From positions 1-64,000 of the forward strand of contig JAKLIF010000004.1 of the NCBI GenBank assembly GCA_022709755.1: a DNA stretch of 64,000 nucleotides. Reading direction: 5' to 3'. The notes under the pieces are model-generated. The model was given only the letters and a program-made list of their open reading frames with translations. It was not told where the DNA came from and did no database searches. How positions within the stretch are numbered: position 1 is the stretch's first letter; each line of letters starts with the position of its first letter. Position numbers and translations under genes: made by a program. Shown here piece by piece: positions 62,401-64,000 of this stretch. The DNA comes from Elusimicrobiota bacterium (GTDB lineage: Bacteria; Elusimicrobiota; Elusimicrobia; FEN-1173; JAKLIF01).

Positions 62401-62485
62401 AGGACACGGTGGTGAACAAAAAAACCGTCGCTATCATGGCCGCGACGGTCTTCATGGAAAACGATGTGGGGTGTCCGGTTTTCAT
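44411..62485 (-). CDS. Giant multidomain membrane protein (6,024 residues)
   Basis: One uninterrupted frame of 18 kb. In order: signal or anchor (about 11-35); an N-terminal domain (about 115-570) with HIQDAHDVEEAQ and VAGGFHSSGLAE, resembling the TraB/ChaN (TIKI) fold; a hydrophobic segment near 800; a long helical region; a membrane module (about 1578-1725) followed by kinase-like segment 1 (DPHPKNILY); an unassigned region with another membrane cluster (about 2490-2550); a Ser/Thr kinase-like domain (about 2660-2928); membrane cluster (about 2945-3150); a GT9-like glycosyltransferase fold (about 3357-3748); two related [membrane module + kinase-like] units (about 3949-4330 and 4358-4740); a lytic-transglycosylase-like domain (about 5078-5335); two hydrophobic stretches (about 5520-5580) and an unassigned C-terminus. 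It is probably an envelope protein. Function is inferred only from folds. No ribosome site is obvious at the first ATG. Confidence 0.75.
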   Translation of the reverse strand: MKTGHPTSFSMKTVAAMIATVFLFTTVSSPFVEASLWEDRRNATRRRSGGESGVNVPAEEKELTGQQSLLLARFPAATAVDFGALEQDPRVSLGGIDSRSSADLGAVPSPDQPTWLSTLVLPHGAIREVYLSEKRDAPFVLHIQDAHDVEEAQRNIASMIRLFQESRGVKLVGLEGASGEFLLEPFRAYARPDVRLGVADYLLRSDYIGGPEYAALTLPRAPVLWGVEDTALYEGNIRAYQDSVGNIDAIRVFIRDMEADIARWKGIVYSPKLKEFDGHFLAHAEGREGLGEYARYLVAAYDGEGPRPVRAGDAYPNVRLLVEAVGQERSLDFRKVEEEQVRLVKEMCSVLSESRLNDLVQKSLLYRMGRMSYEGYYGSLAELCRSAGIDLGNYGFLQKYVRYVRTAEKIKRDALLEELNLLERTVPESFCQRPDQECLLGIQRDGVMLGKLVRHAMSPGEWNTYSRRRSLVLALPARLEELGRGLKSDVRAAAPENFESLLVPFEKFCSLAFERNDPLMANLLAKMKKEGVSSSVLVAGGFHSSGLAESFRRQGISYAVVTPKITQSPVGVNSLDVFARDPLPLEKLFSGETVNLAARRTFAAGNDDLRARVAQGLMASLAVPVQMMLADLAEGQGAADEGVILAEMQKAADRLALEMGRLESLRFEPGKSRRKIYKVFQSFLKWAGKQESSFRILVYAADGPVPESIIRRDGVDRGLLRSEGKLDVAGHAIGFRLYEDRSLWGMWGLRTRRLFQRGPGAFRNGAVRVKSIGRKAQSHITSQVPKVRYAASGLKRVLRFAIAFMILFLVKTPVGVVRKSWQYIGEMTGTRTESPSYLEQQKRFHAINEALGGLEPDVRKELSAKVDLNKIASRDDYTRKFNAVVQQLARGFTDDANLRRFVDHLVPQTDFFTEFIHDEKQGDAPKLSNLIERGARYYTFDGSGSLVIPGGIEFWTPYLGEDLTPLNFLGRVVSHPGANRFLKLMAQYGLTSRQIDMLRPVAGRLIVDLGKDKVFEEKAVQVMSLIVLWEGDGSVLSAALPDIYPYVRDEISETREIFDGLRLQSPQSVVAVYQYVDAASSHLSGDLYAEVDVSVQSILCLLREFGRNRLLPADRTDSLLLGLMENQSQPDVQREVSNARWLREELAPVLARELDAWYEKSVQEGLPVDGIRPPEGADNWKSADWRDILIRSMVGITFQDGLYVPSQAGVAKVQRFLDDQSVDREDDGDFLLALVFANSIRYFSEDLYRVIPPDLVADHRAVDLWSGAWFSTDDGRILGSLFGLPSESGHLRYWAALKADSLVWEDEYRTVDGRLVKVNNDELYDRLMYGIMAKALPLLTFPEGQTYAYQTYRLGLEVLNDPVTRSEALDKLKALVDPDRLQILRQLADVSPSRVAPRLADKEVYYLGLLYREDPGYSSPLKSMLLEIRQRLVGMGVSEDSFQREVDHVVGVIAYASMERVGLFEMTPEGFWQYNPAMGEYEAAERLSMDVAVWLVRVAEENNIPQGITPLLAGKLFEYLAPLRVQKSMTDGLAIRNELNRIDPATVLRWIEELKAAGMVKTGVPRESSSRVSVDDSYRFHLLISAIGLLPFWPSAVVRKHPKLLALAENLIFQGVLVGGISLLVHAVWGWDLGPMLVGLSLFSSGLFTALHYAVYYDIHAPPVPLGWNPVRHLRPRGMLFGVSLALNAVVAAGIFVAPVFGGILGLLTSVSLHLLYNHRIAPSLGLPLAILPPREDRAEVSPERIVDFVQNRYPLGYGGEVVVYRLPERPDLVVRVPWDLVKVLQRAPSVRADPAGFKAFADEHFGRQWGSPVVFEKDHGLDGFPVVAQEVARWGAVQFTTFQPGETVRSRQEKDGAGFNRVLAEKIPQSAFDELAQTLHGLSLAGYEWDPHPKNILYDENVRRFRMVDVQRPKKHRSFDADEERLVSTMFSLMVPPGRKSSSTRSLETLMEKVMLSAVRAGYDADSVYARMKDHFDRFIREGRSAEDRITASFGVGAVRDGQPRPTEPSEGVIGALHAGTVRDLVGLLARALLMGHVPCGRVAQALGVALNGRKTKLYLEALASGTAVGLMKEVEHVGLKDVFRVLLDLYFRFKEESRVVGGGVFAEQIRRISSTEVPENVIRRMGEMVDAQFSVAEHSGGKYESGHLQDYYVFENPAGDQTYFAQQVNRYDDDRFERVVYVVYSNRGAVAGDALIRFDIGSDSEDYRNPRLENIRYDEGVDGTEWGVRDLQRLNAFSQKMYGMPLHGDSGRFPQADAFWKQLEAEGQVETAELGAHHREFVFTLPLFKATALVDRLTETERDGLVDLERSINSTEYREHRRDTGIAGGIVVKTFEGAELFESPDVFTLASLFFNRETGGWEFHVNRILLRALYPESGRRGEMIGLLMEREFMIRKFIARHLENGQSPEEAFDEAHREILTIPGQRNLFDWGLTLVVFDQVDETLQDNPAGRISRLWRHLKLTRQATFFSKIAFNGVKKFQEVARQKGLPFAVYFALALLMSHVVVPFMSLAIFGWKVAAVAWAVPWEAVMLPFYPFFHALIIRLLKWVVPKRTHQRYLSRYLHEPAPTFSMKAVWKSVREQKILSSFLQSSRRLLRLHRDERTGIHNGEGTPEEPSGATLRWMMPLGLRLARILGIRFRTVEPPARPVPGERVSTEGVPPRIGPYQIVGKIATSGSAEIYKAFLPETPTHYVAIKTLKSSGDYDEFFNEYEAQQAFRLESRLFERIGQLSPDETKYFPRIHEQGMTNGRPYIIMEYLEGPTLKDFLAPDSGWQSEFRGLQLDEKLEFVAGLLEALRVFHRLGYVHNDVNPANLFLKRGPDGRYRFDKLIDLGVATELSMEGKESPDILPGTHGFMSPEVLARRWPGPASDQFAAGTILSRLLTEEEKSMPIIAGLLQKATSRSPQDRFASLAEMTESLGQIQASLMRREPAAGTEEARAVFQRRLKTILWACGGVVGVFFLLWPWGVLGDMANYYVSLRETALIHLPHQIDVPLVDLMTGGLFVAIGDLIGQYLNSKKSLKEFIAAVVIGVSSGFAISSVYQVVDFLVPRTGTFVNQLTRIVMVDGLKAVFEPLYFVTKAFLKKKEKASGAQPIAMTKKKQLIKWFTTDLIMSPGFLLHWAIVNHFPPMARVISSQVYDLARKIILGWAANRTPVIGEGWRAKLAAMRKTAGIRIRGRLDRVLPVILPVSGARMRKIMGSDEYIVRYRDFKTRFRWQMDEIEGVIAGFEVPGQAEKWIKAVSYEKADRDALSVNMTNLYVLMYVWRNEPDRRLRNLAVQKYFDLRRELNMDFTNARDESTASAMDEAVDYLFSDQYDPLFFIPLYRKLSQSNVLRGSELQRAVQSPLDKVQNIKRILVIASRESVQSLGGRDLGRADEGARAGEGVGMGNYVSLSAMMELSDKFPDAEIVFIVDSFEGQPREGAGHHLMRSALFEGNDRIKVVPAQEALQRTRKGGWRVAVDGFSEWDLVVNFYASKLLARSLMDKQRKNRGYYISVRLKPLIWNVGNPLETMGALHDFSGSPERVIGPERDAGASHPLFNGRVDPTLGMPVRTMDVVRGLGLEVRSEQPRQRVDPQSADSREAAGVLERLGVEPDKIRRPRPVVLLDPYVGSRKDIKAWSEDEWVSYIKTLIVRLKDQGLDADFVMTQYDDGTKEAFRAENIATVLHPDGVSILVAPKLPLGIYRALMDRMDFVVTQETGSGHLAAALDSQHVMVDNMPAEWGIFVPPSDNTTLALAPRRRQFVGRGNMIYNSYGATIRYENFWSAVRTALGHVLPLRWVNRLTPSIKVTPETAADVTFLKILFNTSPERYFDALLKDKARLADYLELNDRWMDLYGDLLRTAYRRESRLAIWREMTRVMQMMRALVKEDHGSYFFFDERLIRTNLEDLVVVREMVDRTNFKKIVFDQNRIARTLRFHGPDQGDIENVQGKTEAAGVTSMEAQPLGGSLKEYGAKVAWWFEEAFIAVLVGAAFIIPGLAMHFTLFYAAVRLLFVALHLPQFRGPPTVKNIHDRIGSAVLVSLLPLIAFGLASFAGVSVHLSIAINIFIGFVTHGVVNLGVYKGWRWLPALPASIASREETFLDRDGKAWEELILQSVSSQEPLGHGQEAFVYPVVGMPDYIVRIPLRTHDEIRRWGSPLAKPVLKMTVDRKLKDLTNVGREMARCGEIQIMTRQPGVQIEQIKYSPDYLRALSDVPQSAFDEYAETLRRINAAGYVWEPYSGNGMFEQEKQRFHIIDIRKIGLGPESDEDQEDYQALGDLIFNLMLDTSGQPADVVRAVAEKIVRAGLRAELPIDDEVMDAYFASLRIPGQWREMRARLMAEQKEESARRGATLRGVMPLGMKIAGKMGIRLTSPSHVREYGAKVAWWMETVFFGLLPALTVFIPGLTAYFIGIQVLVRLTFFFLHIPGMRGPPTIKNLYDHLGAALAASFLPLLAFLLLPHQLTIAAGLYVLSDFIVHGLVNLGVYRGLTGFPLFPGAVRKPSGPTSYKFIDDRAVRARFGRLDNSKHFDLVEDEEGRVFFVKQRLAENLLGHKEKNDVRRELLAYEIGKKLANVAEVRTLSPEEAKPLKGVGNTRKGFYLTRMAQTYGEEELVHKNPKKARSAQLVFDVLVGRWDPHMFNRALVGETPVYFDFDAGFDVSLSFVEFMRWYDVEVGKASWLGKRVSEQEYAGYDVKEIRRSIIKFKALKPQFPKFIEKAGYSGAEAKSILNYLNERADRLDDYVAWTFEHLTGVDFDRHPTLTKDLVMQLTGEGHRLKDNFRALSQNPKALETVVGLGRSGYITDTDLTQILFLSENNEDAARFFTVLREMFEAGSIDEQSLEAFEILLWDIKGEKVRVLEQIRDLFIAGRLVPGDLDTLMKIVERPKSGPRHETVKTLLDALRQPVGADGYLAREGLESILGDIRNGSDFARAFPSALGAMRSEKKKVPPAKTSIAGRLGKSLMMLAVALVFSFGTSLSGQTSPISILDTASLSIPHFNPHMEGDSVLTYRVLGGGYLSQGKLRKSGTREFITKYAIGRDLPSDKSKEVRRLIDDYVPGMKPTVVKGSKKGTFNIYVDFKEDRQNYYDIFKYFSKYGVVPGHVMAQTFEKETHWEMVWADSRAGDDGGGIGQIITSTIREVVIKEWRNAPLLLEQIEANKSELERLAKKVKKDKAKWEKEYLSLQRETLRQARWYRVLQVLSYVLKDRRVRGEFDPHQPVDLTHVTHPFFAEDPPAKLTPDMKKAFETNKDRIPRIEMLAQTNPDFNMAFCFVVMNYYYLEVQKIDDPSIADYSILGHVAYNWGAGHIKEAMQDGSLEDVFADMPRIPRNYAYQYLRDIVFPSYEVYEGDAPFYAIHTDPVVNEKLIHFLIIQSQLDQAYARYSSLSRKSKLSPAEKSEKTLLLNWLVKADQYNYVELFKKDRKGRILPGPVLRPSPGNKDFAGLRYTDLQALRNSGGTSSNGFLRSILNDLERYNFLKDRFSRNKKPTTKKDPRVIKDRKPLTQKRVDDIATKRKAGTDEVKKTPEKSSGNMWGLLFVAAAFVVLVFNVLRASLKKPGRARGNTLKMSLLPFLFVALVSDHLLLGAVVLLSYYAIRLLWKRSGTQMPAATMDRSALESLSPSVSLKVESSRLEVDERVEAAVRLLIQGRRPQPFTHTLFFEESAVSRNVDPVLKREYYLQLTRLLGGFEGNVDSVKNYGDDGKWAGLYFLQGDELIRYIQDRSFQAGSSGLRGELARVITGRVHEAVRSGRPIADWKTFMAQTQALLDLLHSLGGTLCADRDGVDEDRAPLSDERRAKLQGRDLQWLLQAAFHSGNVSAENEELRHRAAGELEEAANRFGTRARLSSLGSTTQALGASLTEERHVLIQLSSRLMDGMSADLTASEKSQLDMLATLSRWISADGSLGGSGRLILQVDGSALSVQDVVRRLERRLGEGTLSGLKNNPRVAVAGSTDIDGYRLASGEVSARAVVAYLVEKGIVGKSQPLDIFALQGVPWDRTGVEDIVQLIIVLIGGIALHVTSDLDKALEAHRFIQIQA
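46480..47250 (-). other. Giant protein: lytic transglycosylase-like (SLT) domain
   Basis: Residues about 5078-5335, after a hydrophobic segment (SLMMLAVALVFSFGTSLSG). VPGHVMAQTFEKETHWEMVW places a Glu (5097) where SLT enzymes have the catalytic Glu of the xxES motif. DDGGGIGQI corresponds to the GxxGLMQ block, and VAYNWGAGHIKEAM to AYNAGxGxV; YAYQYLRDIV follows as in SLT proteins. It should cleave peptidoglycan if exported. An insert of over 100 residues separates the blocks. Confidence 0.6.
48270..50640 (-). repeat. Giant protein: tandem [membrane module + kinase-like] units 2 and 3
   Basis: Two homologous hydrophobic modules (50280-50640 and 49060-49412) share EYGAKVAWW, RGPPT(V/I)KN, HGxVNLGVYxG and the same helix spacing. 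Each is followed by a different kinase-fold segment. The first (about 49500-50180) has HGQEAFVYPVVGMPDYIVRI, but its catalytic loop reads EPYSGNGMF, which looks inactive. The second (about 48270-49015) has FFVKQRL, GFYLTRMAQT, RWDPHMFNRALV and YFDFDAGFD, closer to HipA/lipid-kinase-like proteins. This is an internal duplication with divergent outcomes. Confidence 0.65.
51240..52415 (-). other. Giant protein: GT9-like (heptosyltransferase-fold) region
   Basis: Residues about 3357-3748. A two-lobe GT-B-like layout: KRILVIASRESVQSL and FPDAEIVFIVDSFEG in the first half; RPVVLLDPYVGSRKDIKAWS, EEWVSYIKTL-type helix, DFVVTQETGSGHLAAALDSQ and MVDNMPAEWGIFVPPSDNTT in the second. The last resembles the family 9 signature DTGxxHLAAALG. 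GT9 enzymes add sugars to lipopolysaccharide cores. The usual sugar-nucleotide-binding details are not fully recognisable, so activity is uncertain. Confidence 0.5.
53700..54505 (-). other. Giant protein: Hanks-type Ser/Thr kinase domain
   Basis: Residues about 2660-2928. IGPYQIVGKIATSGSAEIYKA is a glycine-poor P-loop; VAIK supplies the ATP-anchoring Lys (about 2698); YIIMEYLEGPTLKDFL is the hinge. The catalytic loop is HNDVNPAN (about 2808-2815) where HRDLKPxN is usual, so the Asp and Asn are kept but the Lys is Asn. The metal motif is DLG for DFG, and SPE replaces APE. Probably a divergent but possibly active kinase. It is flanked by membrane segments on both sides. Confidence 0.7.
56520..57750 (-). 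other. Giant protein: membrane module 1 plus kinase-like segment 1
   Basis: Residues about 1578-1725 contain about five hydrophobic helices. A protein-kinase/phosphotransferase-like fold follows at about 1755-1985: GYGGEVVVYRLPERPDLVVRVPW (nucleotide loop and first strands), EVARWGAVQFTTF (hinge-like), GYEWDPHPKNILYDENVRRF and MVDVQRPKKH. The DPHPKN...DV pattern keeps the Asp/Asn pair and the metal-binding Asp of this fold, so it may be active. Confidence 0.5.
60775..62140 (-). other. Giant protein: N-terminal TraB/ChaN-like domain
   Basis: Residues about 115-570. Motifs are FVLHIQDAHDVEEAQRNI, VKLVGLEGASGEFLLEP, YIGGPEYAALT, VLWGVEDTALYEGNI, and at the end SSVLVAGGFHSSGLAESF followed by YAVVTPKI. 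An early acidic/His motif and a late GGxH motif are the pattern of the TIKI superfamily (TraB, ChaN), whose members are putative metal-dependent hydrolases or haem-binding proteins. The match is by pattern only and may be distant. Confidence 0.4.
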
Positions 62486-62764
62486 GTGCGATTTTGTTAC
62501 TTATTGATATTGTAACTAGATACCGTTAACGCGGCGTTATCCACTTGTTACAAAGATGTAACAAAAACGGCATATATTACGCCGCTATTCCGGGGATTTT
62601 AAGGGTCTATCCAATGTTTCGGGGATAAACTGCGAGGTCAGATTTGATCGGATTAATCTTGACTGCGAACAATCTGATGAAGAAAGTGTTTATGTGGCAG
62701 ATCATATCCGGCTTCCGGTCATGGAGGTAAAACGTTGAACTGATCAACCTCCAAACGATTTGCA
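62486..62764. promoter_or_regulatory. AT-rich control region upstream of the giant gene
   Basis: No gene is visible. Near the giant gene there are several TTGT(T/A)AC motifs and a perfect dyad TTGTTACA-AAGA-TGTAACAA at 62545-62564. TTATCCACT at 62537-62545 resembles a DnaA box. TACAAT on the minus strand near 62508 could be a -10 for the giant gene, but no -35 fits. A short dyad at 62734-62748 (GTTGA and TCAAC arms) followed on the minus strand by GTTTTA may terminate the antiporter transcript. Confidence 0.4.
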
Positions 62765-64000
62765 TCACCCACAATTATCCATGAGGTAATCGAATATGTG
62801 GATACCAGAAAGTTTCCCGACAACGATGACATGTTTCGCACCTTCCCGGTGAAGGATGTCAGCCTCGTGATTGTCCTCCGCAGACATGACCAAGTGAGCT
62901 TCAGGAACCATCCGCTTAAGGTGCCCCAATAACCGCCTATTTGTGATCCCCTTGAGGTATGTATCTGAGATAGAGCAGATGACAATAACGGCGTTCTCAA
63001 TCCCCAGATGACATAGAGTTTCAGGGTGAGCCAAATCACCATAAACCCAATGGAATCCTCGCGCTTCCAAATCTTCTTTAAGAGAAACGTTATAATCGAC
63101 GATGAGAACACGTTGAGCCAATTGGGGGGCTCGTTCTTCGATTGTTTCGAGTAACGCTTTTCCCGCCCGGAAACAGCCCAGCAGAACGATGTCTGGCCTT
63201 GTTCCATTGGGATGATCGATATTTTTCGTATCAGAAACATTCTCCCGTATCTTGATCCATTCCAGAACACGCACAAAACAGCGCGCCAACGCGTCATTGT
63301 ATTTGATGATGTAGGTGGCAAAGATAGACGCAAGGATCATGGAAGTCAATATTGTTGACGAAATGCCACCGGACACATGTCCATATCCCACACCCAGGCT
63401 AAGGATCACCAGTGAAAATTCACTAATTTGGGATAAGTTTAACGCAGTCACAAAACCATTGCGTAAGCCGGTTCGTAAAAAATATACAGTCGGTACCACG
63501 GAGATAAGTCTGCTTAAGATAACGAAGCCGGCGACAATGAGAGACGTTCCCAAAAGCTGCCACGTCGGTTGGGGCACCTTGATACCAAGCGATACAAAAA
63601 AAAGAGTAACGAAGAAGTCTCGAACACCGGAAAGTTTGGCTATAACGTCCGCGCCATAAGGAAATGCGGCGATACTCATGCCTGCGATCAATGCCCCCAT
63701 CTCTTTGGAGAGCCCTGCATACTCGGCCAGTCCGGAAACGGAAAAGCACCAAGCGATGGATGTCACAAGGATGAGTTCAGGACTCTTGTTGGCGAAATGA
63801 AAAAGACGACTCAAAAGATAGCGACTCGCTGTAAATGCAGTCAAAAGCAATACGAATCCTAACCCGAGTGATTTAAGGATGCTTCCCAACTGCGGACTTA
63901 AGAGGTTGGGTTGGAAAGCCATGAAAGCAATCGCCCAGATATCCTGAAGGACCAAAACCCCAACCGTCAATCGGCCGGAAACTGTGTGGATTTCGAATTT
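62765..64000 (-). CDS. Kef-type K+/H+ antiporter with TrkA-N domain, C-terminal part
   Basis: 411 residues are in the window; the gene continues beyond the right edge (the frame is open, reading EIHTVSGRLTVGVLVLQDIW at the edge). This is the CPA2 monovalent cation:proton antiporter family. Hydrophobic helices include PELILVTSIAWCFSVSGLA, GALIAGMSIAAFPYG, FFVTLFFVSLGIKV and LNLSQISEFSLVILSLG, the last two being well-conserved family motifs. From about 280 a Rossmann-type TrkA-N segment follows (DIVLLGCFRAGKALLE, RVLIVDYN, WVYGDLAHPETL, VICSISD), with a degenerate glycine motif. It sits in the inner membrane and exports K+ or exchanges Na+/H+. Base composition is lower in GC than the rest of the window, hinting at separate ancestry. 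Confidence 0.88.
   Translation of the reverse strand, partial: KFEIHTVSGRLTVGVLVLQDIWAIAFMAFQPNLLSPQLGSILKSLGLGFVLLLTAFTASRYLLSRLFHFANKSPELILVTSIAWCFSVSGLAEYAGLSKEMGALIAGMSIAAFPYGADVIAKLSGVRDFFVTLFFVSLGIKVPQPTWQLLGTSLIVAGFVILSRLISVVPTVYFLRTGLRNGFVTALNLSQISEFSLVILSLGVGYGHVSGGISSTILTSMILASIFATYIIKYNDALARCFVRVLEWIKIRENVSDTKNIDHPNGTRPDIVLLGCFRAGKALLETIEERAPQLAQRVLIVDYNVSLKEDLEARGFHWVYGDLAHPETLCHLGIENAVIVICSISDTYLKGITNRRLLGHLKRMVPEAHLVMSAEDNHEADILHREGAKHVIVVGKLSGIHIFDYLMDNCG

Noticed and set aside
62537-62545. Replication origin
   Set aside because: Only one DnaA-box-like sequence is present, and no dnaA, dnaN or gyr genes are nearby.

Overview
Organism. The window reads as a Gram-negative bacterium of moderately high GC, most likely a member of Omnitrophota (OP3) or a relative in the PVC/FCB vicinity. 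Seen directly: outer-membrane barrel proteins, PorV-like proteins, Sec signal peptides, a conserved tig-clpP-clpX-lon block, and one uninterrupted 6,024-codon gene that mixes kinase-fold, glycosyltransferase-like, lytic-transglycosylase-like and membrane modules. Giant multidomain genes of this kind are known from Omnitrophota; the assignment is inference, since no rRNA is present.

Layout. (1) 1-12909, all minus strand: a glycan locus read towards the left edge. It has two pairs of [multi-module secreted protein with a C-terminal FlgD/type IX-like domain + PorV-like barrel], a CBM-like/CBM9-like protein, a glucoamylase-like (PF10091/GH144-type) enzyme, a barrel carrying two carbohydrate-binding-like modules, and, after a gap, the start of a sugar ABC transporter binding protein. 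(2) 13111-20343, plus strand and divergent: a 2,410-residue protein with three extracytoplasmic repeats, a polytopic membrane region and a GH94 domain like the C-terminus of cyclic beta-1,2-glucan synthase. (3) 20406-38076, all minus: a LacI-type sensor domain without its DNA-binding part, a second PF10091-type enzyme, a TPR protein, an ABC-2 exporter pair, serA, lon, clpX, clpP, tig, tRNA-Leu, a 66-bp tandem repeat, tRNA-Lys, tRNA-Arg, GH57-DUF3536, glgC and an M20 hydrolase with a good sigma70-type promoter. (4) 38259-40624, plus: sulfatase-fold hydrolase, S26-like peptidase, small membrane protein. (5) 40658-44238: a DUF4412-like protein, a TolB-like lipoprotein with a CxxCH haem motif, and an SGNH hydrolase. 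(6) 44411-62485, minus: the giant gene. (7) 62765-64000, minus: the C-terminal part of a Kef-type K+/H+ antiporter, visibly AT-richer than the rest.

How the parts may work together. The first 22.7 kb looks like a beta-glucan (probably beta-1,2-glucan) processing locus. Modules that sit in one polypeptide in classical NdvB/ChvB (PF10091 domain, membrane region, GH94 domain) are here distributed over separate proteins, and no GT84 synthase domain is visible. At least a dozen related carbohydrate-binding-like modules decorate the locus. Two PorV-like proteins paired with proteins carrying sorting-like C-termini suggest surface delivery. The giant protein is a separate system: four kinase-fold segments, three preceded by hydrophobic modules, plus a GT9-like and an SLT-like segment in one membrane protein, plausibly acting at the envelope. 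Function for both systems is inferred from domains and context only.
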